This document shows, piece by piece, positions 18,775 to 27,954 of a stretch of DNA of 64,000 nucleotides; the stretch's first letter is position 1; the number at the start of each line of letters is the position of its first letter. The notes below the pieces were generated by a model. The model worked only from the letters and a program-made list of their open reading frames with translations, did no database searches and was not told the origin of the DNA. The stretch comes from Belliella buryatensis (GTDB lineage: Bacteria > Bacteroidota > Bacteroidia > Cytophagales > Cyclobacteriaceae): positions 124,001 to 188,000 of the forward strand of contig NZ_FZOK01000008.1 in NCBI RefSeq assembly GCF_900188245.1, read 5' to 3'. The translations under genes and the position numbers were made by a program.

Positions 18775-19308
18775 ATGAAGCACTTAAGTTTATCAGCATT
18801 GGCACTCGCTGTAATCCTTGGATTCTCTAGCTGTGGTGGCAATGACCAATCTGACAAAATAGCGCAACTTGAACAAAAAATAGCGCAAATGGAAGCAGCA
18901 ACTGCTACTCCTTCTAATGTTCAAACAACTACCACTGTAGACCCAAGTTCACTAGGGAAATTCAGTTTTGAAGAAGTTGAATTTGACTTTGGGACTATCG
19001 CCGAAGGTAAGGTTGTAGAGCATGTCTTCAACTTTGTCAATGATGGCCAAGCTCCATTGGTAATATCTAATGTGACTGCATCTTGTGGTTGTACAACTCC
19101 TGACTATACCAAAACACCAGTAAAACCAGGAGAATCAGGATTTGTAAAAGTTGCATTCAACTCTGCTGGTAAGCCAGGTACACAAGCGCCTACTGTAAGC
19201 ATTCAAGCTAATACTAGCCCAAATGTCAACAGACTAAGACTAAAAGGAAATGTAACACCTAGAACAACAGCCAACACGCAGGGACAATTAGGCCCTGTTA
19301 AACAATAA
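18775..19308 (+). CDS. DUF1573 lipoprotein
   Basis: Lipoprotein signal at the N-terminus with lipobox FSSC (Cys at ~20), a short coiled-coil segment (DKIAQLEQKIAQMEAA) and a Thr-rich linker, then one DUF1573 domain (residues ~58-160). The domain shows the family pattern FDFGTIAEGKVVEHVF and VTASCGCTTP. DUF1573 is an immunoglobulin-like domain of unknown function common in Bacteroidota envelopes. 177 aa. Confidence 0.9.
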   Translation: MKHLSLSALALAVILGFSSCGGNDQSDKIAQLEQKIAQMEAATATPSNVQTTTTVDPSSLGKFSFEEVEFDFGTIAEGKVVEHVFNFVNDGQAPLVISNVTASCGCTTPDYTKTPVKPGESGFVKVAFNSAGKPGTQAPTVSIQANTSPNVNRLRLKGNVTPRTTANTQGQLGPVKQ

Positions 19309-19310
19309 TT

Positions 19311-19628
19311 ATGATTAACTTTATCTTATTACAAGCAGAAGGTGCCGGAGGAGGCATACTAGGTCAGGTATTTTTGTTTGGTTCTATCATATTGATCATG
19401 TATTTCTTCATGATCAGACCACAGCAGAAAAAACAAAAAGAAACTAAAAACTTCCTTGAGGAAGTGAAAAAAGGTGATAATGTAGTTACAATTGGTGGAA
19501 TTCATGGCAAAGTAAATGCTGTAGAAGGTGATACCATTACATTAGAACTCGATAAAGGATTCAAAATTAAAATAGAAAAGTCCGCCGTTTCTCTGGACTT
19601 TACCAAAAGAGCAAACGGTACAAAATAA
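19311..19628 (+). CDS. yajC: Preprotein translocase subunit YajC
   Basis: Small inner-membrane accessory protein of the SecDF-YajC complex. One transmembrane helix (~residues 19-37, ending in MYFFMIRPQQKK, the family hallmark) is followed by the soluble part with VKKGDNVVTIGGIHGKV. 105 aa is normal. It starts 2 bases after the DUF1573 gene. SecDF itself is not in the window. Confidence 0.95.
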   Translation: MINFILLQAEGAGGGILGQVFLFGSIILIMYFFMIRPQQKKQKETKNFLEEVKKGDNVVTIGGIHGKVNAVEGDTITLELDKGFKIKIEKSAVSLDFTKRANGTK

Positions 19629-19636
19629 TTTGTCCC

Positions 19637-20602
19637 TTGACTAAACTCAAAAAATTCTTTAAATCAACCAACCCTAGAAAGGTTGCAAATATGAAAGTGG
19701 TAGCATTATGCTTTTTAGCAGCTGCCACTTTCTGGTTTTTAAACGCTCTTAATAAGGATAACTATAATACAGTAGTGGATTATCCTATAGAAATCATTTT
19801 TGATCAAGAGGAATTCATGGCTGTTGAAAATCTCCCTTCAAAAATCAAAATTGAAATCAATGGCAACGGTTGGGATCTACTTAGAAAATATTTCAACATC
19901 AATGAAAGCCCTTTCTTAATTGAAATCAATAATCCAGCTACCAAAAATTACATCCTTACTTCTGAAATAAGAAGAAATCTCGCAGAAAATATCTCACCTA
20001 CTTCTTTGGTGTCAATGGTTTCGGATACAATCAAATTCAATATTGACAAGGTAGTCACTAGAAAAGTGAAGGTAGAAGTGGATACTTCGGGAAATACAAT
20101 AGCCAAAAACCATAAAATCATCAACCAAATTGAAATAGACCCTGCTACTATAAATATCAAAGGACCAACTTCGGTTTTGCAAAAATTAGATGGCTCTTTC
20201 AAAGTCAAATTGGGAGAAGAGAAGATCAGCAAAAGTTTTAATAAAATCATACCCCTTTCTGTCCCTGAACCTTATGAAGACTTCCTCAAGCTCGAAGATG
20301 AAAGTGTACTAGTGAAATTTGATCTTTATCAACTCCTAGAGGGTAATAAAAGGTTGAAAATCAGTAAAACAAATTTCCCTGACAATGTCAGCTTAGTACA
20401 AGAGCCAAATCATATCATGATATATTATCTCGTGGATGAGAGAAAGCTTGATGATCTTAAGCAGTTTGAGTTTGAAGCAGTGCTTAACTATAACAATAGA
20501 AACAAACAAGATAGTACTATTTCAGTAGTCATAAGCCCAAGGCCTTCTATGCTAGAAGATATGCGAATAGAGCCTGCTATTTTTAGATTGAAATATGAAT
20601 AA
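19637..20602 (+). CDS. YbbR/CdaR-like domain protein
   Basis: Single N-terminal membrane helix (~residues 19-40) followed by an extracytoplasmic part made of YbbR-type beta domains (for example NLPSKIKIEINGNG and TRKVKVEVDTSG segments). In Firmicutes CdaR regulates the diadenylate cyclase CdaA; no cyclase gene is visible here, so that role is not shown. The start is a TTG 8 bases after yajC; an internal ATG 18 codons downstream is an alternative that would leave almost no N-terminal charge before the helix. 321 aa; its end overlaps coaE by 8 bases. Confidence 0.82.
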   Translation: MTKLKKFFKSTNPRKVANMKVVALCFLAAATFWFLNALNKDNYNTVVDYPIEIIFDQEEFMAVENLPSKIKIEINGNGWDLLRKYFNINESPFLIEINNPATKNYILTSEIRRNLAENISPTSLVSMVSDTIKFNIDKVVTRKVKVEVDTSGNTIAKNHKIINQIEIDPATINIKGPTSVLQKLDGSFKVKLGEEKISKSFNKIIPLSVPEPYEDFLKLEDESVLVKFDLYQLLEGNKRLKISKTNFPDNVSLVQEPNHIMIYYLVDERKLDDLKQFEFEAVLNYNNRNKQDSTISVVISPRPSMLEDMRIEPAIFRLKYE

Positions 20603-21209
20603 AAACCGAACACTTCTAGTAGGCATAACTGGAGGAATAGGCTCTGGTAAATCAATTGTTGCCAAAATTTTTTCCATACTAAACATTCCTGTTTATTATG
20701 CAGATGACCGAGCAAAATGGCTTTTGTCAAATAATGCAGGTTTAAAAACTAAAATAATGGAAGTTTTTGGAGAAAAATCTTACTTTGATAATGGAGATCT
20801 AAATAGGGCTTTTTTAGCCTCCGAAGTTTTTGGGAATATTGAAAAAACTCAACTAATCAATAGCCTAGTACACCCAGTAGTCAAAGTTGACTTTGAAGCA
20901 TGGGCGGAAGAAAATCAAAAATCCCCCTATGTCCTAAAAGAAGCAGCTCTACTATTTGAAACAGGGTCTGCTGAAGAACTAGACTTTGTCATCACTGTAA
21001 GCAGCCCATTAAGAGTTCGAATTAATAGAATATTGCTAAGAGACCCTCATCGCACTGAATATCAGGTAAATGCAATCATTGACCAACAATTGCCAGATGA
21101 GGAGAAAATCAAAAAGAGTGATTTTGTAGTGAAAAATGTAGACAACAAACTTTTAATCCCACAAGTCTTAGAGATTCATCAAAAAATCTTGGATACGCTC
21201 AAAAAGTAA
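20595..21209 (+). CDS. coaE: Dephospho-CoA kinase
   Basis: Phosphorylates dephospho-CoA with ATP in the last step of coenzyme A synthesis. P-loop GGIGSGKS is at residues 13-20, followed by the family motifs VYYADDRAKWL and, near residue 113, KEAALLFETG. 204 aa is normal. It overlaps the end of the YbbR gene by 8 bases and is the last gene of the nusB-coaE run; a convergent gene ends 3 bases later. Confidence 0.95.
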   Translation: MNKNRTLLVGITGGIGSGKSIVAKIFSILNIPVYYADDRAKWLLSNNAGLKTKIMEVFGEKSYFDNGDLNRAFLASEVFGNIEKTQLINSLVHPVVKVDFEAWAEENQKSPYVLKEAALLFETGSAEELDFVITVSSPLRVRINRILLRDPHRTEYQVNAIIDQQLPDEEKIKKSDFVVKNVDNKLLIPQVLEIHQKILDTLKK

Positions 21210-21212
21210 GAA

Positions 21213-21455
21213 TCAAATTGGTATATTAATCTGATCTAGATAGAATTTCATTCTTGTATGTTCTCTATTGAGAAAATCTATTTTATCAATTCTGTCTAGC
21301 TTGTGATTGTAAAACACTTCCACGTAATCCGAACCCAAGAGATATAAATTGACCTTGTATGAATAGTACCGTATAGCCACGACAAAAGTACCATCAATAT
21401 ATAACTTTTGAATCTTCTTGTGTAAGGGTAAATTTTTAAAATCCTCTCTACTCAT
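21213..21455 (-). CDS. Small hypothetical protein
   Basis: 80 aa, not recognised. No signal peptide or membrane helix; predicted beta-strand rich with alternating hydrophobic and aromatic residues (YIDGTFVVAIRYYSYKVNLYLLG). It overlaps the end of the upstream TPR lipoprotein gene by 8 bases, so the two are probably translated together. Ends 3 bases from coaE on the other strand. Confidence 0.7.
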   Translation of the reverse strand: MSREDFKNLPLHKKIQKLYIDGTFVVAIRYYSYKVNLYLLGSDYVEVFYNHKLDRIDKIDFLNREHTRMKFYLDQINIPI

Positions 21456-22422
21456 TCTTCAACTTTGATAATTCCATTTCCGATGCAATATACCCAAATG
21501 CAGACCAATATCCAGTATTGATCACATTTTGAAATATTGATTGCGCCATAGTAGTATCACCTTTTGATAAATAAAAATTTCCCAAACCGTACCCTTGTGT
21601 CACATATTGCAACTTTTGGTCACTTGCTTGAGTGTCTACATTGAGTAGCTTCTCAGGCTGATACTCTCCTTTGTACATCAATAGTCTTTTGAAATAGGCA
21701 TCATTCTCTATGATCTCCAAATCAGAACTCACTTGACTAAGTAGATCTTTAGCCTCTACATTTCTTCCCAACTTTTGTAATGTCATGTAATACCAATCTA
21801 ATGTGGCGATTTTTAAATCATCATTGACGGATACCTCCATGCAATTTTTATAAGCTTCAAGTGCTTCATCCCATTCTCCCTTAAGGAAATGAGCCAAACC
21901 TAAGTGATACCAAACATTAAATTGCACATTGGAAAGTGGTATATTTAATTTATTAGGCATACCGTCTTGCTCTATCTGAATCGGAGCTCCACGCATTAGG
22001 TCAGCAGCATTTTGAAAATCTTTGATAGCTTCATCCAGCTTCCTGATAGAAATATACCTATGACCCCTATGTCTCAAAGGTTCAAAAGCTTCTGGAAACT
22101 CATTAACGGCTTTTGTAAAAGTTCTGATTGCTAGGTCGTACCGACTTAAATAAGCCTCTCTTCTCCCTATCCAAATTAAGTTTTCCAAAGTTGGGTCTTC
22201 CATATATTGCTTCTCGGCCTCTTGGAGATTTTTAATTTGCATTGACTGACTTGAAGAATCAATTTTAGTAAAAAGAGAATCTCCTAATAAGCTAATCGAT
22301 TGAAATACTTCCTCATTTGGAATGATAATATTATTAGTCGATCTCTTCTTATCTACAATTTTTGTATCACAAGCCGAGAAAACGACCAAAAGTGCCATAA
22401 AAAAACTCCAATAATTTTTCAT
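21448..22422 (-). CDS. TPR-repeat lipoprotein
   Basis: The N-terminus is a lipoprotein signal (hydrophobic MALLVVFSAC, lipobox Cys at ~18). The body consists of helix pairs typical of tetratricopeptide repeats, for example RYDLAIRTFTKAVNEFPEA, KLDEAIKDFQNAADLM and EWDEALEAYKNCMEV, then a last repeat near the C-terminus (DTTMAQSIFQNVI). TPR proteins mediate protein-protein contacts; partner unknown. 324 aa. Its stop overlaps the start of the 80-aa gene behind it, and it is divergent from the NlpC/P60 gene. Confidence 0.85.
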   Translation of the reverse strand: MKNYWSFFMALLVVFSACDTKIVDKKRSTNNIIIPNEEVFQSISLLGDSLFTKIDSSSQSMQIKNLQEAEKQYMEDPTLENLIWIGRREAYLSRYDLAIRTFTKAVNEFPEAFEPLRHRGHRYISIRKLDEAIKDFQNAADLMRGAPIQIEQDGMPNKLNIPLSNVQFNVWYHLGLAHFLKGEWDEALEAYKNCMEVSVNDDLKIATLDWYYMTLQKLGRNVEAKDLLSQVSSDLEIIENDAYFKRLLMYKGEYQPEKLLNVDTQASDQKLQYVTQGYGLGNFYLSKGDTTMAQSIFQNVINTGYWSAFGYIASEMELSKLKNE

Positions 22423-22505
22423 AATGATTCGGTTTCTTATCCGTTAAAACTTTGAATCTATTTTGTAGGTACGTATTATTGAATTTAATTTATTCTATCC
22501 AATTA

Positions 22506-23000
22506 ATGAATACCAAGTCAAAAAAAATTTCCACTTTCAGCTTATTTTATACTTTTATTTTACTAGCACTAAGTATTCAATTATCTTCTTGCTCCTCCAC
22601 CAAAAAAATCAGGAAACAAAATATCAGCCAAGTGGTCAATACTGCAAAGACTTACCGTGGCACCCCTTATCGTTATGGTGGAACAACAAGATCTGGCATT
22701 GATTGCTCGGCACTGATTTACCATTCTTTTGCGAGTGTAGGCGTGACTATGCCTAGGACATCAGAAGAGCAAAGTAAAATCGGTAAAAAAGTATCAGAAA
22801 GAAATCTTGAAAAAGGTGATGTGGTATTTTTTGCTACTGGAAAAAGAAAACGACAGGTAACACATGCTGGCATAGTCACAGAGACTACAAAAGGTCAGGT
22901 ATGGTTTATCCATTCTTCTACCTCTCTTGGCGTCACTGAGGACAATCTCAATAACAATTACTGGTCTAAAGCATACTTATTTGGCAGAAGAGTCTTTTAA
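22506..23000 (+). CDS. NlpC/P60 family lipoprotein, putative cell-wall peptidase
   Basis: Cysteine peptidase fold that cleaves D-gamma-glutamyl-diaminopimelate bonds in peptidoglycan. From the ATG at 22506 the product is 164 aa with a lipobox LSSC (Cys29). The catalytic residues fit Cys67 (GIDCSAL), His120 (VTHAGIV) and His136 (FIHSST). An upstream in-frame extension to 22452 would put 18 residues before the signal peptide and is rejected. No separate substrate-binding domain is present. Confidence 0.93.
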   Translation: MNTKSKKISTFSLFYTFILLALSIQLSSCSSTKKIRKQNISQVVNTAKTYRGTPYRYGGTTRSGIDCSALIYHSFASVGVTMPRTSEEQSKIGKKVSERNLEKGDVVFFATGKRKRQVTHAGIVTETTKGQVWFIHSSTSLGVTEDNLNNNYWSKAYLFGRRVF

Positions 23001-23112
23001 GCAGTAAAAATACAAACTACCATATAAAACAATGCTCCTATCATCATTTTTGACTGAGTTCAAATACTTTGTATAAAAAGGCAACAAATCCAGATTTAAT
23101 TTCCAAACATCC

Positions 23113-23142
23113 TTTGGTATTAAGCTTTTATAATTAATTTTG
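23113..23142 (+). promoter_or_regulatory. Promoter of atpD
   Basis: TTTG (23113-23116) and TAATTTTG (23135-23142) are 18 bases apart, close to the Bacteroidota promoter consensus. The leader to the atpD ATG is about 40 bases. Confidence 0.6.
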
Positions 23143-23157
23143 CATCCGAATTGATAA

Positions 23158-24691
<1,534 letters not shown>

Positions 24692-24693
<2 letters not shown>

Positions 24694-24779
24694 GTGACTA
24701 GAAATCAGTTATTAGTTATCAGTTTTTGTCAAATAATTTTACAAATTACTATTAACCCAATAACTATTCACTCAATAAC
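24692..24779. repeat. Heptanucleotide-periodic repeats in atpD-atpC spacer
   Basis: Starting in the atpD stop codon, the plus strand reads in 7-mers AAGTGAC, TAGAAAT, CAGTTAT, TAGTTAT, CAGTTTT (24692-24726). From 24745 the complementary type appears: ATTACTA, TTAACCC, AATAACT, ATTCACT, CAATAAC (to 24779). The two halves are inverted relative to each other (AGTTAT against ATAACT) around an A+T-rich centre. Confidence 0.5.
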
Positions 24780-24789
24780 TTAAACAAAG

Positions 24790-25035
24790 ATGCAACTAGA
24801 GATTGTAACACCGGACAAAAAAGTATTTCAGGGAGAAGTCTCTGAAGCAAGCTTCCCGGGAGCAAACGGAGCTTTTCAGGTATTGAATAATCACGCACCT
24901 ATCGTATCAGCTTTGGCTAAAGGGGTTGTTTCTTTTACAACCAAAGAAGGCAAAGAAACTTTGATCATCGATGGAGGGGTAGTCGAAGTAAAAGACAATA
25001 CCATAGTGGTACTCGCTGAAAAGGTTCTGTCATAA
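24790..25035 (+). CDS. atpC: F1 ATP synthase subunit epsilon, short form
   Basis: Central-stalk subunit of F1. The 81 residues cover only the N-terminal beta-sandwich (MQLEIVTPDKKVF, SFPGANGAFQVLNNHAPIVSAL). The C-terminal helical hairpin that inhibits ATP hydrolysis in E. coli and Bacillus is absent; this short form is common in Bacteroidota. It follows atpD after a 96-base spacer full of heptamer repeats and ends at a terminator. Confidence 0.95.
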   Translation: MQLEIVTPDKKVFQGEVSEASFPGANGAFQVLNNHAPIVSALAKGVVSFTTKEGKETLIIDGGVVEVKDNTIVVLAEKVLS

Positions 25036-25061
25036 GTGTAAACGAAAACCCTTAATAATAT

Positions 25062-25090
25062 AAAAGCCTGGCACAAGTCAGGCTTTTTAT
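25062..25090 (+). terminator. Terminator after atpC
   Basis: AAAAGCCTG pairs with CAGGCTTTT around an 8-base loop, followed by a T-rich tract. Confidence 0.85.
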
Positions 25091-25195
25091 TTTTTGTAGG
25101 ATATCATCAATCTAAACGTCATTTAGAGCAAATAATTTCCAATTTAGACAATAAAATAGTTTGATAATATGTCATTATTATAATTTTTCTTATTG

Positions 25196-25203
25196 TAATT
25201 TTG
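25196..25203 (+). promoter_or_regulatory. Promoter -7 element before glycosyltransferase
   Basis: TAATTTTG matches TAnnTTTG. It lies 109 bases before the ATG at 25312, so the leader would be about 100 bases. No -33 element seen. Confidence 0.4.
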
Positions 25204-25311
25204 TGATAGTCAAAGAAAGCATCAAGTTCAATTTTTTCAAGTTTGCCTAAATCTTTTGACCAAAAAAGTACAGAAGTAGCGTATATCACAAATCATACAA
25301 CTACAAGTAAA

Positions 25312-26154
25312 ATGTTTCAAATCAGTGGTCTCGTCATTACGTATAACGAGGAAAAAAACATAGCCAAATGCATAGAATCACTTTCATTGGTCTGCGATGA
25401 AATCATCATCATTGACTCCTACAGCAGAGACAAAACCAAAGAAATTGCTCTTTCATTCGGTGCCAAAGTGGTCGAACAATCTTTTCTTGGGGATGGACAG
25501 CAGCGAATATTTGGACTGCAGTATTGCAAAAATGAGTGGATACTGAATCTCGATGCGGACGAGAGACTAGATGTGGACAGCTATGAATTCATCAAATCTC
25601 AGCAATATCTTAGCCTTCCATATGATGCTTACAATTTCCGAAGGAAAAACCATTTTAGAGACCAAAGAATAGATTTCGCAGGCTGGTATCCTTCCTATAC
25701 CTGCAGATTCTTTAATCAAAAAACAGCAAAACCAGCCACTGCCAAAGTTCATCAGTCGGTAGTAGCTCAAAACATGAAAAGAACAAACCTCCATTTAATC
25801 CATTATGGTTGGGATAGTTTTTATCAAATCATTTCCAAGTATAACCAATATACCAACTGGCAGGCAGAGGAATATGTTGAGCAAAACAAACGTGTTTTTT
25901 CAATAAGCCCAATCCTTCATGGAGCATATTCCTTCTTCCGATGCTATTTTCTTAAAAAAGGTATATTCAATGGAATAGATGGTCTCACATTTTCATTGAT
26001 GCAGGCATTTTTCTCTTATATGAAGTATGCCAAATATCTAAAACTAAAAAAGGAACAATCAAAAACTGATGCCTATTCTAATTCAGAACTCAATGGTAAC
26101 CTTCAAATCCCGAATATATTTTCGACAACTAGGATTCTCAAACCAAACATTTGA
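25312..26154 (+). CDS. Glycosyltransferase family 2, LPS core type
   Basis: From the ATG at 25312 the product is 280 aa and begins directly with the GT-A nucleotide-binding strand SGLVITYNEEKNI. DEIIIIDSYSRDKT and the metal-binding LDADERLD follow, then FGLQYCKNEWIL. This pattern is that of the KdtX/WaaE/LgtF-like glucosyltransferases acting on lipopolysaccharide inner core. A TTG extension to 25243 is possible but adds residues unlike the family. No neighbours of LPS synthesis are directly attached. Acceptor unknown. Confidence 0.88.
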   Translation: MFQISGLVITYNEEKNIAKCIESLSLVCDEIIIIDSYSRDKTKEIALSFGAKVVEQSFLGDGQQRIFGLQYCKNEWILNLDADERLDVDSYEFIKSQQYLSLPYDAYNFRRKNHFRDQRIDFAGWYPSYTCRFFNQKTAKPATAKVHQSVVAQNMKRTNLHLIHYGWDSFYQIISKYNQYTNWQAEEYVEQNKRVFSISPILHGAYSFFRCYFLKKGIFNGIDGLTFSLMQAFFSYMKYAKYLKLKKEQSKTDAYSNSELNGNLQIPNIFSTTRILKPNI

Positions 26155-26196
26155 AGATTTTCTTCAACATCATTTAGATAACACAATTATATTCCC

Positions 26197-26204
26197 TACA
26201 TTTG
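26197..26204 (+). promoter_or_regulatory. Promoter -7 element of rpsU
   Basis: TACATTTG matches TAnnTTTG, 26 bases before the rpsU ATG. The leader would be about 19 bases, just long enough to hold the Shine-Dalgarno sequence. Confidence 0.5.
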
Positions 26205-26212
26205 CAACCCTG

Positions 26213-26232
26213 AAAGGAGGTGTATACATATG
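26213..26232 (+). promoter_or_regulatory. Full-length Shine-Dalgarno of rpsU
   Basis: AAAGGAGGTG (26213-26222) is complementary to the whole 3' tail of bacterial 16S rRNA (CACCUCCUUU) and lies 7 bases before the ATG at 26230. Bacteroidota ribosomes generally ignore Shine-Dalgarno sequences because bS21 and neighbours sequester the anti-SD; an extended SD on rpsU is the known exception and is thought to let bS21 levels control their own synthesis. Confidence 0.85.
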
Positions 26233-26424
26233 ATCATAGTCAACGTAAAAGAAAACGAATCTATCGAGAAAGCGCTTAAGCGTTTCAAAAAGAAGTTTGA
26301 TAAAACTGGAGCTGTAAGAGAGCTTAGAGCTAGACAACACTTTGTAAAACCTTCTGTAAAGAATAGGGAGCAGAGAATCAAAGCTGCCTACAAGCAGAGA
26401 CTTCAGACAGAAGAAGCAAAATAA
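26230..26424 (+). CDS. rpsU: 30S ribosomal protein bS21
   Basis: Small basic protein (64 aa) of the 30S platform near the 3' end of 16S rRNA. The start MIIVNVKENESIEKALKRFKKKFDKTG is the bS21 pattern (quoted in part: ESIEKALKRFKKKFDK), and the C-terminus is rich in Arg and Lys. The strong SD suggests autogenous control. It is followed by a terminator, then the Xer recombinase and hpf, an order frequent in Bacteroidota. Confidence 0.97.
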   Translation: MIIVNVKENESIEKALKRFKKKFDKTGAVRELRARQHFVKPSVKNREQRIKAAYKQRLQTEEAK

Positions 26425-26465
26425 TTTAATTATTGTTTGCTATCTTTTTGAGATACATTCTAATG

Positions 26466-26497
26466 GCGCATCTACCGAAAGTGGATGCGCTTTTTTT
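26466..26497 (+). terminator. Terminator after rpsU
   Basis: GCGCATC pairs with GATGCGC around a TACCGAAAGTG region that can extend the stem with a GAAA loop; seven T follow. Confidence 0.85.
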
Positions 26498-26546
26498 ATT
26501 ACTCTTTTTTTTAAGCAAATCAAATCCTCTCAATTAAAATATTTAA

Positions 26547-26567
26547 GGTGTAGTTACAAACTACACC
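26547..26567. promoter_or_regulatory. Perfect palindrome upstream of the Xer gene
   Basis: GGTGTAGTT (26547-26555) and AACTACACC (26559-26567) are separated by ACA. No T run follows, so it is not a typical terminator. It lies 87 bases before the recombinase ATG and may be an operator or RNA hairpin. Confidence 0.4.
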
Positions 26568-26653
26568 CAGACTAAGCCCTCCCACATTATTTCAATCCAT
26601 TTCTATCATATCTCATTTAAAACAATTAACTTAATGTAGTAGAATTACCATAG

Positions 26654-27538
26654 ATGATAGACTCCTTTATCAATTTTCTTGAGCATGAAAAAAGGGCAAG
26701 CAAGCATACCGTACTCGCTTACCAAAAAGATCTTGAGCAATTTCAAGAGTTTTGTAATATTTCATTTGAAAAAGAAGATATTACACAAGCAGACCATGCT
26801 GAAATCAGGGCTTGGATTATTGACTTGGTTGAGCAAGGTCTCAACCCCAACTCGGTTAATCGTAAAATCGCTACTTTGAGATCCTTTTATAAATTTTTGA
26901 TGCGATCTGGAGAAATCACAAAGGATCCTACCTATAAGATTAAAGCCCTCAAAACCCCAAAAAGATTGCCAGAGTTTGTCCAAGAAGAGTCCATAGAAAA
27001 AATCTTAGAAGCAGATGTATACGCACCAGACTTCGAAGGGCAAAGAGATCGAATGGTTATGGAGTTTCTCTACCTGACAGGTGTCAGATTAAGTGAACTA
27101 ATATCCTTAAAGTGGAAAGATATCAACCTACACGAAGACAGCGTCAGAGTACTCGGAAAAAGAAAAAAACAAAGAATAATACCACTAACAAATACCTTAA
27201 AAAAGAATATAATTTCGTATAAAAAAGTATTTGAAGAAACATTTTCATTTGTAGACCAGAGTGACTATTTTATCGTTAGAAAAGATAGAAGCCAGGCATA
27301 CCCTATGAAGATTTACCGCATAGTCAGACATTATTTAGATCTTTTTGCTCAAACTTCGAAAAGAAGCCCACATCTATTAAGGCATACCTTTGCTACACAT
27401 CTGCTCAATAAAGGAGCGGATCTCAACGCTGTAAAAGACCTATTGGGCCATGCTAGCTTAGCTGCTACACAAGTATATACTCACAATTCTATGGAAAAAC
27501 TTAAGGCTGTGTTTGATCAAGCACATCCTAAAGCTTAA
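26654..27538 (+). CDS. Tyrosine recombinase XerC/XerD
   Basis: Site-specific recombinase resolving chromosome dimers at dif. The N-terminal SAM-like core-binding domain covers residues ~1-85. The catalytic residues fit Arg145 (TGVRLSEL), His240 and Arg243 (HLLRHTFATH), His266 (LLGHAS) and the nucleophile Tyr275 (VYTHNSM). 294 aa is the length of housekeeping Xer proteins, and the position between rpsU and hpf supports this rather than a phage or transposon integrase. XerC and XerD cannot be separated from the sequence alone. Confidence 0.93.
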   Translation: MIDSFINFLEHEKRASKHTVLAYQKDLEQFQEFCNISFEKEDITQADHAEIRAWIIDLVEQGLNPNSVNRKIATLRSFYKFLMRSGEITKDPTYKIKALKTPKRLPEFVQEESIEKILEADVYAPDFEGQRDRMVMEFLYLTGVRLSELISLKWKDINLHEDSVRVLGKRKKQRIIPLTNTLKKNIISYKKVFEETFSFVDQSDYFIVRKDRSQAYPMKIYRIVRHYLDLFAQTSKRSPHLLRHTFATHLLNKGADLNAVKDLLGHASLAATQVYTHNSMEKLKAVFDQAHPKA

Positions 27539-27567
27539 TATAAGTTCAACTTTAAACAAATACCGTT

Positions 27568-27873
27568 ATGAAACTTCAAATGCATTCCATCCATTTCGAT
27601 GCTGATTCTAAGCTTACAGACTTCATCCAGAGAAAAGCTGACAAGCTTGACACTTTCTATGATCGAATTATTGACGGTGAGGTTTTTATGAGACTAGATA
27701 AGAACGAAAAGAATGAAAATAAAATTATTGAAATCAAGATGAATGTGCCTGGTAAGCAACTTTTCGCTAAACATCAAAGTGACTCCTTCGAAGCTGCTGC
27801 AGATGAAGCCGTAGAAGCGCTAAGAAGACAGATTAAAAAGTATAAAGAAAAAGTAGTACTTGCCAATCAATGA
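27568..27873 (+). CDS. hpf: Ribosome hibernation factor HPF/RaiA family
   Basis: Short-form ribosome-associated inhibitor (101 aa) that binds the 30S decoding region in stationary phase. It has the beta-alpha-beta pattern with MKLQMHSIHFDADSKLTDFI and the C-terminal basic stretch AVEALRRQIKKYKEK. The C-terminal dimerisation domain of long HPF is absent. It follows the Xer gene by 29 bases and ends at a terminator. Confidence 0.93.
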   Translation: MKLQMHSIHFDADSKLTDFIQRKADKLDTFYDRIIDGEVFMRLDKNEKNENKIIEIKMNVPGKQLFAKHQSDSFEAAADEAVEALRRQIKKYKEKVVLANQ

Positions 27874-27896
27874 TAAACCCTAACAGCTAATTTTAT

Positions 27897-27928
27897 GGCC
27901 TTCTTTCATCGGAAGGCCTTCTTTTTTT
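27897..27928 (+). terminator. Terminator after hpf
   Basis: GGCCTTC pairs with GAAGGCC around an 8-base loop, then TTC and seven T. Confidence 0.85.
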
Positions 27929-27954
27929 GCATATTTGTAGTCTGAATCTAGCAT

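Noticed and set aside
26654-27538. Tyrosine recombinase as sign of a mobile element
   Set aside because: Length, motifs and the rpsU-hpf neighbourhood fit housekeeping Xer; no att repeats, cargo genes or composition change around it.
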